A stretch of 42,226 nucleotides of DNA, taken from assembly GCA_964365465.1 (NCBI GenBank), contig CAYIPT010000003.1, positions 1-42,226 on the forward strand. Direction: 5' to 3'. Both the position numbers and the translations under genes were made by a program. Below the pieces are notes generated by a model, which was not told the DNA's origin, searched no databases, and worked only from the letters and a program-made list of their open reading frames with translations. The DNA is from WO2-35-19 sp964365465. Lineage in GTDB: Bacteria; Patescibacteriota; Minisyncoccia; Phycocordibacterales; WO2-35-19. Of this stretch, positions 25,680 to 32,746 are shown in pieces (within the stretch, counting starts at the first letter, position 1; every line of letters begins with the position of its first letter).

Positions 25680-25749
25680 TAATCCCGATTTCCGTTTAGG
25701 AAATCGAGGATCCACGATAAATATAAAAAATTATTATTTATCGGGATTA
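25680..25749. repeat. 70-bp palindromic element with two inner hairpins and a GAGGATCC core
   Basis: The outer arms TAATCCCGAT and ATCGGGATTA pair perfectly. Inside are hairpins GATTTCC/GGAAATC (25687-25705) and CGATAAAT/ATTTATCG (25714-25743), joined by GAGGATCCA. The element at 39809-39880 repeats the plan: hairpin, GAGGATCC, hairpin. It lies in the leader of the DUF5652 gene. Confidence 0.6.
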
Positions 25750-25760
25750 ATCTTAACATT

Positions 25761-26012
25761 ATGGATTGGCAAAGTTTTGTTACTCCCGCAGATCCTCCGT
25801 TTTTTGCGGGAGCTGTGGGATTGGTGTTGGCGGTTGTGATTTTGTGGTCGTTGGTTTGGAAGGGTATGGCCCTTTGGAAAGCGGCCCAAAAAAGAAGCAA
25901 AGTTTGGTTTGTTGTTTTGCTTCTTGTCAATACTGTCGGCATTCTGGATATTCTGTATTTGTATGTATTTAGCAAGAAATCCGGCCAATCGGTTGAAGGG
26001 CCGAGAATGTAA
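25761..26012 (+). CDS. DUF5652 family small membrane protein
   Basis: The 83-residue protein has two membrane helices (about 14-34 and 45-70) and the family pattern WSLVWKGMALWKAAQKRSK followed by VWFVVLLLVNTVGILDILYLYVF. This family is widespread in Candidate Phyla Radiation genomes and its function is unknown. A promoter near 25651 (TATAAA) would give a leader of about 100 bases containing the palindromic element. Confidence 0.92.
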   Translation: MDWQSFVTPADPPFFAGAVGLVLAVVILWSLVWKGMALWKAAQKRSKVWFVVLLLVNTVGILDILYLYVFSKKSGQSVEGPRM

Positions 26013-26018
26013 ATAAAA

Positions 26019-26044
26019 AATTGCCCCGCGCGAGCGGGGCAATT
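26019..26044 (-). terminator. Terminator hairpin next to tRNA-Ala
   Basis: An 11-bp perfect stem AATTGCCCCGC/GCGGGGCAATT closes a four-base loop. The T-run is on the minus strand (the A-run 26014-26020 on plus), so it best fits the recombinase message. Its right edge is two bases before the tRNA. Confidence 0.7.
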
Positions 26045-26045
26045 C

Positions 26046-26119
26046 GGGCCTGTAGCTCAGCTGGCTAGAGCGCTGCTATGGCATAGCAGAGGTCGCCCGT
26101 TCGAACCGGGTCAGGTCCA
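26046..26119 (+). tRNA. tRNA-Ala (anticodon GGC)
   Basis: The 74-base cloverleaf has acceptor strands GGGCCTG/CAGGTCC, anticodon stem CTGCT/AGCAG with loop ATGGCAT (anticodon GGC at 26080-26082), and the T loop TTCGAAC. The discriminator is A and CCA is not encoded. Its 3' 44 bases are covered in antisense by the recombinase gene, so this is a probable integration site that stays functional after insertion. Confidence 0.95.
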
Positions 26120-27692
26120 CATCGTCGGAATTAGAGACAGCAAACTGCTCAAATAACCTTGTGTAGCTTTGTATTTTATCGGTTCGATAACCTTCTTTTT
26201 GGTCATACCACAATTTTTCCTCAAAGATAAAGAAAAACATCTTATGTTTTTCAACCAAAGGCAATTTTTTCCAAACAACATATGGACTTTTTAGAAAATT
26301 GGTAGATTTATCCAATGCAGTTCGATAAGGGATTGAATAGTCAGTTTTTCCAATAAGCTGATCGTCCAATATTTCTATTTTGTTTAAGATTTCTTTCAGT
26401 TGGCCTTTATATGCCCGAGTTAACTGATCATCAGTTGAATTAACGATAAGATCTGTGAGCCTCTTTGTTTTTTCTTCAAGAAGGGCTTTCTCTTGTTTTT
26501 TCTCCATATCTCTCTCTACAAACGCAGATATTTCTTGCTTCCATGTTCGGTCAAAAACCAGTTTAACCACATCGCCCACGTTTTTCTTGAGCTTTTGTTG
26601 TTTTATGATTGTATCAAGCTTTTTTTCTACATCGTCTCCAAACAATGATTTTCTGTACATCTTGCAGTCCCTATTCTGACAAAAGTAGTATGGGCGCTTG
26701 TACAATCCTTTGTTTTTCGTTGTTGTGGCCCCCGTAAGATGTTTACCACAACAGGCACACACGATTAAACCTCTGGCCGGAAATTCATCTGTGATATCCT
26801 TCCTTATCCTTTTACCCGTCAATTCATTGTTTAATCTTTTTTGATTTAACTCGAAAGTTTCAGCTGAGATTATAGCTTCGTGGTGGCCTTTTCTACGAGA
26901 TACTTCCCAAGGCAGATATTCAATGTCACCCATATAGAAGGGGTCTTTTAGCATGCTGGTAAATTCATCCGTATACTTTTCGGGATATTTTCCTTTCCAA
27001 AATCCTTTTTCCATAAGATATCTACATCCGTCAACCCTTCTTATAAAATTACCAGTGGAAAAACTTTCCAAGGCGTGCCTGATAATCGGGGCCTCTTTTT
27101 TGTTGGGAACAGCCAGAGTTCCGCATTTAGGATCTTTCACCATTTCATATCCTCTTTTGGCTACGAAAGCCCAATACCCTAACTCTAGGCGGGCTTTTGT
27201 TTTTTGAATAACTTGCCTTCTGTTTTGATGTCTTTCCAGTTCAGCTTGCGCCGCCATGATAGTCTCTACAAATCGTCCCTCATCGCTTTCATCAAATTGG
27301 AAATTTAAACATTTCAAAACCACATCCCTTGCTTTAAATACCGCTCTAAGTTTTAGATGAAATTCGGTATCTCTAGCAAATCTTTTTAGATCGTCGAATA
27401 TAACCAAGAACTTTTTATGGGGATTTGCGTCTATATAGGCGAGCATCTCTCTCATTGCCGGTCTTTTCATAAAGTCACCACCCCCGGAGTAGCTGTCTCT
27501 GAAAGATCGTTTGTAAGTTACTTGAATAGAATTGAGTTCCTTGACGCATCTCCCTTCCTGGGTTTGCAATCCAGTGCCGTCAATTTCCTGTCTTTTACTC
27601 GATACGCGGGCGTATACTAAACCCTCCATACCTTCATAAGGATTTTCTATCTTAGACTTCTGGGTTATTTGGCTGTTTGCTTTGAACGACAT
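26076..27692 (-). CDS. Large serine recombinase (integrase)
   Basis: The 538-residue protein has a resolvase catalytic domain with the nucleophile in YARVSSKRQ (Ser31), DDLKRFARD, and MAAQAELERHQN at its end. A recombinase domain (about 155-280, with GYWAFVAKRGYEMV), a zinc ribbon (CACCGKHLTG...CQNRDC, about 315-350), and a C-terminal coiled coil (about 365-425) complete the large serine integrase layout. By family knowledge it inserts and, with a directionality factor, excises an element at a specific att site. The last 14 codons and the stop are antisense to tRNA-Ala, which marks the attachment site. The terminator at 26019-26044 follows. Confidence 0.93.
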   Translation of the reverse strand: MSFKANSQITQKSKIENPYEGMEGLVYARVSSKRQEIDGTGLQTQEGRCVKELNSIQVTYKRSFRDSYSGGGDFMKRPAMREMLAYIDANPHKKFLVIFDDLKRFARDTEFHLKLRAVFKARDVVLKCLNFQFDESDEGRFVETIMAAQAELERHQNRRQVIQKTKARLELGYWAFVAKRGYEMVKDPKCGTLAVPNKKEAPIIRHALESFSTGNFIRRVDGCRYLMEKGFWKGKYPEKYTDEFTSMLKDPFYMGDIEYLPWEVSRRKGHHEAIISAETFELNQKRLNNELTGKRIRKDITDEFPARGLIVCACCGKHLTGATTTKNKGLYKRPYYFCQNRDCKMYRKSLFGDDVEKKLDTIIKQQKLKKNVGDVVKLVFDRTWKQEISAFVERDMEKKQEKALLEEKTKRLTDLIVNSTDDQLTRAYKGQLKEILNKIEILDDQLIGKTDYSIPYRTALDKSTNFLKSPYVVWKKLPLVEKHKMFFFIFEEKLWYDQKEGYRTDKIQSYTRLFEQFAVSNSDDVDLTRFERATSAMP

Positions 27693-27822
27693 AATTTTCC
27701 AACTCGATTTTTATTATATTCCTACAAAACGCTTCCAGATATTCAATTCGTTTTTTGATTTGGTCATCAGAACTACTGAAATCATTGAGTATTTTGCGAT
27801 ACTCATCAATGGTAACAACCAT
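27652..27822 (-). CDS. Small protein translated ahead of the serine recombinase
   Basis: The 56-codon frame reads MVVTIDEYRKILNDF, then a hydrophilic helix with KKRIEYLEAFCRNIIKIEL. I recall similar short YLEAFCRN proteins next to recombinases in Parcubacteria, but could not search. It overlaps the recombinase start by 41 bases, so translation is probably coupled. Its small size, helical character and place suggest a recombinase accessory or directionality factor (inference). A further ATG upstream (near 27869) opens a different frame with MSYQEKLKQSRNN, which may hint at a frameshifted longer ancestor. Confidence 0.7.
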   Translation of the reverse strand: MVVTIDEYRKILNDFSSSDDQIKKRIEYLEAFCRNIIKIELENYVVQSKQPNNPEV

Positions 27823-27904
27823 CTGATTCTATTGTTGCGACTTTGTTTCAGTTTTTCCTGATAACTCATGTTAGTTCTCTTAATGCTTCGGTTTTTCCCG
27901 ATAG

Positions 27905-28723
27905 CTAATTTGTTAAACGCTTATTTTTTGTAACCTTTACTGATTTACGCTTTCCTGCCACATAATTGACCTCTATTTTCCCATAGGCACCATCTCTCTC
28001 CATTTCTGCTTGGATTTGATAATTCGGCCGAGGAATCGTTTCTGTTTTTGATGTTTCGATTTCAGAAATTTTGCTTTTCTTTGCCTTTATTATCACCTCA
28101 TCTCCTTGCCTTATAGTTTTTATCCCCTCGGATTCAGCATCGGTTAGCCATTCAAGAGGTTTGGGAGGTGCTACACTAGCTCCCAATTCGTCCAAGATTG
28201 ATTTAATGGAAATCAGCAGAAAATCATTATTTTTACGATGCAACATTTTTGCTTGCCCGATCTCTTCATTGCTTGCAATACCAGCAACTCCATTGACAAG
28301 GGCAACTATATACGGATCGTCTGTGGTGAACCAAGCTCTGTAAATATAATATTCAAGATCGGGATAAGCATTTAATTTCTTATCCCAGTCAATGAGAGAT
28401 TTTTTTGCACGAGCGATTTTATCCAATGAAAACCCATACTCCCTAAAATGTTGTATGACTTTTAACCAGACCATTTCAACCAATGAAAATTTGCGCCAAC
28501 CGGCACCATCTTTGAGTCCCTGGGGAAGTAACCCGGCTTTATCCCAGTGATTAATAACTCTGTAACTTATGTTTGATGTTCCTACTGTGTATGAACGCAT
28601 GTTTAATATAATCCTATTGTTAAAATTTTCTTTAGAAAAATATTTCGGGAAAGTGGCGAGATACACTTCACCTTTGGGTAAAAAATATTTATCTGTCTCC
28701 AACCACCCCACCTTTCTCTTCAT
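27905..28723 (-). CDS. MerR-like transcriptional regulator of the integrated element
   Basis: The 272-residue protein has a MerR-type winged helix at about 42-110: SYTVGTSNISYRVINHWDKAGLLP, then GWRKFSLVEMVWLKVIQHFREYGFSLDKI. The first 41 residues are an unusual extension with no similarity I recognise; an internal ATG at 28600 begins right at the HTH. The C-terminal region (150-272) is mixed and ends strongly basic, so it may bind nucleic acid or an element-specific ligand. A leaderless promoter precedes the first ATG. It is divergent from the structured RNA, with both promoters in about 100 bases, so it may control that RNA. Confidence 0.8.
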   Translation of the reverse strand: MKRKVGWLETDKYFLPKGEVYLATFPKYFSKENFNNRIILNMRSYTVGTSNISYRVINHWDKAGLLPQGLKDGAGWRKFSLVEMVWLKVIQHFREYGFSLDKIARAKKSLIDWDKKLNAYPDLEYYIYRAWFTTDDPYIVALVNGVAGIASNEEIGQAKMLHRKNNDFLLISIKSILDELGASVAPPKPLEWLTDAESEGIKTIRQGDEVIIKAKKSKISEIETSKTETIPRPNYQIQAEMERDGAYGKIEVNYVAGKRKSVKVTKNKRLTN

Positions 28724-28730
28724 GAGATGA

Positions 28731-28736
28731 ATTATA
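28731..28736 (-). promoter_or_regulatory. -10 of the MerR-like gene (leaderless)
   Basis: On the minus strand TATAAT ends seven bases before the ATG at 28723. TTGGCT lies 16 bases upstream as a reasonable -35. Confidence 0.6.
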
Positions 28737-28794
28737 CACGAATGTAAGGTTTAGCCAAGCCCACCTGTGGACAAGAATGAGCCACTTTTGGTTG

Positions 28795-28823
28795 TTGTAA
28801 ATAATCTGTGGCGGAGTTAGTAT
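28795..28823 (+). promoter_or_regulatory. Promoter of the structured RNA
   Basis: TTGTAA (28795-28800) and TAGTAT (28818-28823) are separated by exactly 17 bases, predicting transcription from about 28830. Confidence 0.6.
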
Positions 28824-28829
28824 TAAGCT

Positions 28830-28981
28830 ACAATTGAATATTGGAGTAGCCTAAACTCGGCCTTGCCGGGCATGGCGAAAGAAGACGTACAAAGTAAAAA
28901 ACCCATCATGGGATTGCTTTGTACGCCGTATCGGGAAACCGGTACGAGAGGGTTCGCCCTCTGCCCGTGGTGGGCTTTTTG
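28830..28981 (+). ncRNA. Compact structured RNA of about 150 bases, unknown family
   Basis: No reading frame explains this segment, but five consecutive hairpins can be drawn. They are CTCGGC/GCCGGG (28856-28870), a 9-bp CGTACAAAG/CTTTGTACG stem (28886-28925) containing an inner CCCA/TGGG, an 8-bp stem with a GAAA tetraloop (28927-28946), a 6-bp AGAGGG/CCCTCT stem with a TTCG tetraloop (28947-28962), and GCCC/GGGC followed by five T (28963-28980) as terminator. Stable tetraloops, a promoter and a terminator together support a real non-coding RNA. I do not match it to RNase P, tmRNA, SRP, 6S or a riboswitch class I know. A leader regulating the next gene is the main alternative. Confidence 0.65.
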
Positions 28982-29006
28982 CGTATAAAAAATAACCTTT
29001 AAAAAC

Positions 29007-29126
29007 ATGATTCCATTTTTAATTTTCTCGCTTTCTTCTTTTGTGATTGCGATGGTATTAATTGGTGAAAAATTCGATATTATTTCACCTGCCGGAAAAT
29101 TTTTAGATGAATTAAAGAAAAAATAA
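29007..29126 (+). CDS. 39-residue single-helix membrane peptide
   Basis: The frame starts MIPFLIFSLSSFVIAMVLIG, a clear membrane helix, followed by a hydrophilic Lys-rich tail ending KKK. It lies 26 bases after the terminator of the structured RNA and 14 before the next secreted protein, and shares its strand. No family is recognised. Very small size makes it tentative, but the hydrophobic-then-charged layout is similar to other short proteins in this cluster. Confidence 0.45.
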   Translation: MIPFLIFSLSSFVIAMVLIGEKFDIISPAGKFLDELKKK

Positions 29127-29140
29127 TTATTATAAAAACT

Positions 29141-30202
29141 ATGAAAAATAAAATTCTTGTCTTAATTTTGGTTATATTAATAGCAATCCCGCAAGTAACT
29201 TTTGCCGCCTGGTGGAATCCCGTCTCCTGGTTTGAGAGAATAATATCATTTTTTAATCAACCAAAAATTGAACAATCAATATCTTCTCAAGAAGAGGAAG
29301 ATAAAAATATTTCAACAACCACAATTCCTTCACTGGATGACCAAAATAAAATAGAGGGCAATCAAATAAAGGAAAAAACAGAAGTCCAAAAAACTGAAGA
29401 AACAAGATTAAAAAACGAAGCTCGAGTAGCAGAGTTAAGGCTTAAACAGCAACAAGAAGAGGCGGAAAGAATTGCCAGAGAAAAAGAAGCCGCCACTAAA
29501 AAACAAGCGGAAATATTGGCTCAAGCCGCTCAGATAGCCAATCAAGCGACAAAGACCAGAACTCTTGAATTGATCAGTGATATTTTATTGAAGTTAAACC
29601 AGTTACTGACAGATACGGAGCAAGAGATTGCAAAATCAAATACCAACCTAGACTCTACCGCAAATCGCGCTGATTCTGCCAGTCAAACTTTCAGAACACT
29701 CACTATAAATTATCTTGGAGGACTTACATTCTCTAAGCCGGGTTTACAGCAGGTGATAAACAACAAAAAAGCAGAAAAAAGTAAGTTTGAGCAAAACAGT
29801 TTGGAGTCATTTGTTAATTTTGATCCCGACACGAACTTCAAAGAAACTTTGAGTCTTTTAGCGTCTCTGCGGTCTCAATTTGAAAGCCAAAAAGCTGAAT
29901 ACCAGGGTTATTTCAACACTTATCTCAATAATCTTTCAGCCGCTACTCAAGTGCAACAACAAAACAACTATTCCACAAACACTGTCCCAAAGGGCACTTA
30001 TTGCAACGGGACATATTATTCCAGTTGTCCGGCTTCCTATGATTTTATTTGCCCGGCAAGCGGGGGTTCAGCTTATTGCCAACCAACTACACCCCCCGTC
30101 GATACTGCTCTGTTGGAAAAGTGCCAAGCTATTATGAATAGAACCGTATCAACAACAATCATTATCGGAGAATTAAGAGCCGCCGGCTGTCCGGGTTATT
30201 AA
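29141..30202 (+). CDS. Secreted coiled-coil protein with Cys-rich C-terminus
   Basis: The 353-residue protein has a signal peptide (about 1-22, ending TFAAWW) followed by the WWNPVSWF motif that I have seen at the mature start of secreted Parcubacteria proteins. Residues 75-150 are a long charged coiled coil (EEAERIAREKEAATKKQAEI). A helical region (150-280) and a Thr/Ser/Cys-rich segment with TYCNGTYYSSCP and FICPASGG follow; six cysteines in about 70 residues suggest disulfides outside the cell. The function is unknown. It lies in a plus-strand cluster of small membrane proteins behind the structured RNA. Confidence 0.75.
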   Translation: MKNKILVLILVILIAIPQVTFAAWWNPVSWFERIISFFNQPKIEQSISSQEEEDKNISTTTIPSLDDQNKIEGNQIKEKTEVQKTEETRLKNEARVAELRLKQQQEEAERIAREKEAATKKQAEILAQAAQIANQATKTRTLELISDILLKLNQLLTDTEQEIAKSNTNLDSTANRADSASQTFRTLTINYLGGLTFSKPGLQQVINNKKAEKSKFEQNSLESFVNFDPDTNFKETLSLLASLRSQFESQKAEYQGYFNTYLNNLSAATQVQQQNNYSTNTVPKGTYCNGTYYSSCPASYDFICPASGGSAYCQPTTPPVDTALLEKCQAIMNRTVSTTIIIGELRAAGCPGY

Positions 30203-30217
30203 ACTTCAATAAATCCC

Positions 30218-30439
30218 ATGATAAAGAAAATTATAATTTTTGCCTTAATCATCCTATCCGTTATTGCTTATTTTTTGTGGTTTCAAGAAGACGAGGTTTA
30301 TAGCGATTGTCTGGAATGGACAATCTATAACCCGGAAAAGGACGCTTGGCACTGGAGACGCGAATTTACGGGGGAATATTTTGAGACCAGAGAACAAGCT
30401 ATTGAAAATTGTGAAAAAAGTTGGGGAGAAATTAAATAA
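30218..30439 (+). CDS. Small membrane-anchored protein, 73 residues
   Basis: One N-terminal membrane helix (about 4-22) is followed by an exported acidic and aromatic domain with DCLEWTIYNPEKDAWHWRREFTGEYF and a second Cys near the end. The two cysteines (30 and 64) could form one disulfide. It starts 15 bases after the coiled-coil protein and is probably in the same transcript. No family is recognised with confidence. Confidence 0.6.
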   Translation: MIKKIIIFALIILSVIAYFLWFQEDEVYSDCLEWTIYNPEKDAWHWRREFTGEYFETREQAIENCEKSWGEIK

Positions 30440-30469
30440 ACAAATCCATGATTTAATCTCTAAAATACT

Positions 30470-30574
30470 ATGAATAAATTCGGTGAGATTTACGAAATAA
30501 TATGCGATTTACTCGCCGTAGGAGCTGTTATTGCTTTTATTTGGTGGATGATTTCTCATGGTGGCATTTATTAA
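30470..30574 (+). CDS. 34-residue single-helix membrane peptide
   Basis: The frame encodes MNKFGEIYEIICDLLAV followed by a helix ending FIWWMISHGGIY. It is on the same strand and in the same cluster as its neighbours, 30 bases after the previous gene and 30 before the next. The layout (amphipathic start, one helix, no tail) resembles a small membrane regulator or toxin-like peptide, but nothing proves translation. Confidence 0.4.
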   Translation: MNKFGEIYEIICDLLAVGAVIAFIWWMISHGGIY

Positions 30575-30604
30575 ATATGTTTTTGATTTTTTAATCAAAA
30601 TATT

Positions 30605-30763
30605 ATGAATATTTTTATCGTTATTTCACTCGTTCTAATTATTATTGGTTTGTATGACATAAGCAGACAGATTAGGCATTTACACATTTTTCTGTATGAT
30701 TGGAAGGAAGAGATGCAAGGTAAAAATCTCATAGACGACCTGGATGATATAGATACATATTAA
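30605..30763 (+). CDS. 52-residue membrane-anchored peptide with acidic tail
   Basis: An N-terminal helix (MNIFIVISLVLIIIGLYD) is followed by a basic amphipathic part (RQIRHLHIFLYDW) and an acidic end (DDLDDIDTY). It lies between two small-gene neighbours on the same strand with short gaps. I do not recognise the family. Ordered hydrophobic and charged segments make it a likely real gene despite its size. Confidence 0.45.
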   Translation: MNIFIVISLVLIIIGLYDISRQIRHLHIFLYDWKEEMQGKNLIDDLDDIDTY

Positions 30764-30786
30764 ATTAATGAATAAAAAAGACTCAG

Positions 30787-31671
30787 ATGAATAATCGGCT
30801 GAAAATCATAGTTACACTTGCTTGTCTCTTAGCTATTTTGGGTGTTGGATATATATACCTACGCGATAAAAACAAAAACGAGTCAGTGATGACAACCACT
30901 GAAATTCAAGGGTATGAGATTAGATTTGAGAAAGGTTTTCTACCAAAAAGGCCGGATACAATGATTTGGAGCAGGGTAAGTATTTTGCAGGATGGTGCTA
31001 TGGTATTCAATACGGAAGAGTTGGATCTTTTTAGTGGCTTTTACATTGACGAACCTGGTGACTGGATAAAAAATGCGGACGATTTGGTGAATGGGGCTAT
31101 CAAAGACATAAATGGCAATGGTATACCAGAACTTATTTTGCTCGGACACTCCGGAGGGGCTGGCTGTTGTCATGATAATTATGTTATTGAATTTAGCAGC
31201 CCTATTTCAATACTCATGGATCTTCATACCGGGAACGAATCAATCAACTTCAAAGATTTAAACAATGATGGTGTCTTTGAAATAGAAACAAACGAAGACG
31301 TGTTTAACTACTGGAACGCGAGCCATCTTGCTTCGCCTTCACCCCGAGTCGTACTAAGTCTGCAAAATGGAGAATATAGAGCTGATCCCTCTTTTATGCG
31401 GCAACCAGCTCCTGCAGATTTGGAGATACGGGGAATAGCGAATGCCGTAAAAAGCTGGAGTGGCTCTGCCGGCCCTGAGGTTGCGTGGAAGTATGCTCTG
31501 GATCTGATCTATTCTGGAAACACAGCTTCTGCTAAAAAATATGTTGATCTGGCATGGAGAGAAAATGATCCCGGCGATTTTGGAACAAAGGAGAATTTTT
31601 GGAGAGAGCTTATCAATCAAATTCACACAAGCCCGTATTATATCGATTTGGTCGCTTTCTTTGAAATTTAG
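30787..31671 (+). CDS. Membrane-anchored VCBS/FG-GAP-like protein
   Basis: The 294-residue protein has an N-terminal anchor or signal (about 7-26) and then a beta-rich domain. Two Asp/Asn loops resemble FG-GAP/VCBS or EF-hand-type calcium sites: DINGNGIPELIL (about 108-119) and DLNNDGVFEIET (about 158-169). Between them, GHSGGAGCCHDNYVIEF recalls a family of extracellular proteins with a conserved SGGAxCC motif. The C-terminal 80 residues look alpha-helical. It is the last plus-strand gene of this cluster. Exported and calcium-binding is likely; a partner is unknown. Confidence 0.7.
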   Translation: MNNRLKIIVTLACLLAILGVGYIYLRDKNKNESVMTTTEIQGYEIRFEKGFLPKRPDTMIWSRVSILQDGAMVFNTEELDLFSGFYIDEPGDWIKNADDLVNGAIKDINGNGIPELILLGHSGGAGCCHDNYVIEFSSPISILMDLHTGNESINFKDLNNDGVFEIETNEDVFNYWNASHLASPSPRVVLSLQNGEYRADPSFMRQPAPADLEIRGIANAVKSWSGSAGPEVAWKYALDLIYSGNTASAKKYVDLAWRENDPGDFGTKENFWRELINQIHTSPYYIDLVAFFEI

Positions 31672-31815
31672 ATCCTGCATTTGGCCAATAGCTCACATTT
31701 TGCGAACCCCCGCAACCTTTGCTTGTAGAGGTAATTACCCTCAACTTTTTCACAGAAATCGCACCCCGGAGCATTTAGGGGTCAAATACGCTGTATTTAA
31801 ATGGTTTTTTAAGAT

Positions 31816-32301
31816 TTATGTCCAATCTATACTCCTGAGTTCTTTGAGGTGTTTTTTACTAAGCCACCAACTTCCATGTTTTTTGGGTATATTTCTTCCG
31901 TAACTTATATAACAGCACTCTCTACATACCGGGGGGCGAGTCGACATATACTCATATAGAAATTTGACTCTCTTGTCACAGGCACTACAGATAAAATAAA
32001 AGATATAGGCGTTCCTGTGTAGTAAATTTGAAGCTATATAATCAACTTTCTGCTCCTGCCAATAAGGATAGCCTTCCAAATCAGTAAATGATTTAAAAAA
32101 TGTGTTTTTGGGTATGTTCATAAGGTCTTTTATTCTTTCTGCCTCTGATGGTCTATTAATTTTTATTCGCTTTCTTTCATTTTCTGACAAAATCATTAGA
32201 AAAGTTCGAGTGTAATCCGTTATATCTATTCTCCTGTTTATTGTTTCCACATTCTGTTTTTTGACGCTTGTGTACATAGGCCTTTGTAGAATCACTAACA
32301 A
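31816..32301 (-). CDS. Zinc-ribbon protein of mobile-element type
   Basis: The 161-residue protein has an uncharacterised N-terminal half and a C-terminal CxxC...CxxC ribbon: FICSACDKRVKFLYEY and PVCRECCYISYGR. This resembles the small 'CPxCGRRVRxLY ... CRxCxGLxY' domain I know from proteins carried on mobile DNA; nucleic-acid binding is plausible. The second Met (32277) is an alternative start. A TATAAT on the minus strand (32320-32315) lies just upstream. No direct partner is apparent; genes on both sides are separated by more than 100 bases. Confidence 0.6.
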   Translation of the reverse strand: MLVILQRPMYTSVKKQNVETINRRIDITDYTRTFLMILSENERKRIKINRPSEAERIKDLMNIPKNTFFKSFTDLEGYPYWQEQKVDYIASNLLHRNAYIFYFICSACDKRVKFLYEYMSTRPPVCRECCYISYGRNIPKKHGSWWLSKKHLKELRSIDWT

Positions 32302-32416
32302 TCGCTAACACTTAATTATAGCCCAACTTTCCAACAAAGTGCTGAAAAGACTCAAATTGCATTAAACGCTTCACATTCGCGCACTCACACAAAGCAAGGC
32401 TTTGACAATTTTTAGG

Positions 32417-32746
32417 TTACTCAAATGCATCAATCCACCCGACGGGAGGATTTATAGGAGGTATATTATCTGTTGTGGGTCGAAGTGGAGCTACAGGTTG
32501 AATAACCCGAGGCGATCTTTGTAATGGAAGAAGAGAGAATTTATTAAGCCACACATAAAAAGTATCATCTCTACCTAACTGAGTTTTGATTAAATTACCT
32601 CTGAATTTTCCCATTACATCCCACGCAAAATTTCCCTCCATCCAACCTAAAGGAATACCGTCACGATTAAAAATGATATCATCTTGAATAAAGCCTAGAT
32701 AATTACCGTTCGATCTATATAAAATTTTATTTTGTGTCTTTTCCAT
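32417..32746 (-). CDS. Beta-flower-like repeat protein with proline-rich tail
   Basis: The 109-residue protein has repeating short blades: RSNGNYLGFIQDDIIFN, RDGIPLGWMEGNFAWDV and MGKFRGNLIKTQ, matching what I know as the 4-fold beta-flower domain. A Pro-rich tail (about 75-100) follows. The frame is open up to 32854, but the domain begins after the ATG at 32746, so that start is chosen. It overlaps the end of the trypsin-like protease gene by 20 bases, so both are likely translated together. By analogy the protein may be a sensor, effector or substrate for the protease; this is inference. Confidence 0.65.
   Translation of the reverse strand: MEKTQNKILYRSNGNYLGFIQDDIIFNRDGIPLGWMEGNFAWDVMGKFRGNLIKTQLGRDDTFYVWLNKFSLLPLQRSPRVIQPVAPLRPTTDNIPPINPPVGWIDAFE

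Noticed and set aside
28830..28981. c-di-GMP, ZTP or other known riboswitch
   Set aside because: Conserved motifs of these classes could not be aligned in the right order; only generic hairpins and tetraloops are shared.
28823..29008. 61-codon minus-strand frame over the structured RNA
   Set aside because: Its codons fall on the paired stems of the RNA, there is no promoter or ribosome site for it, and the protein shows no coding character.
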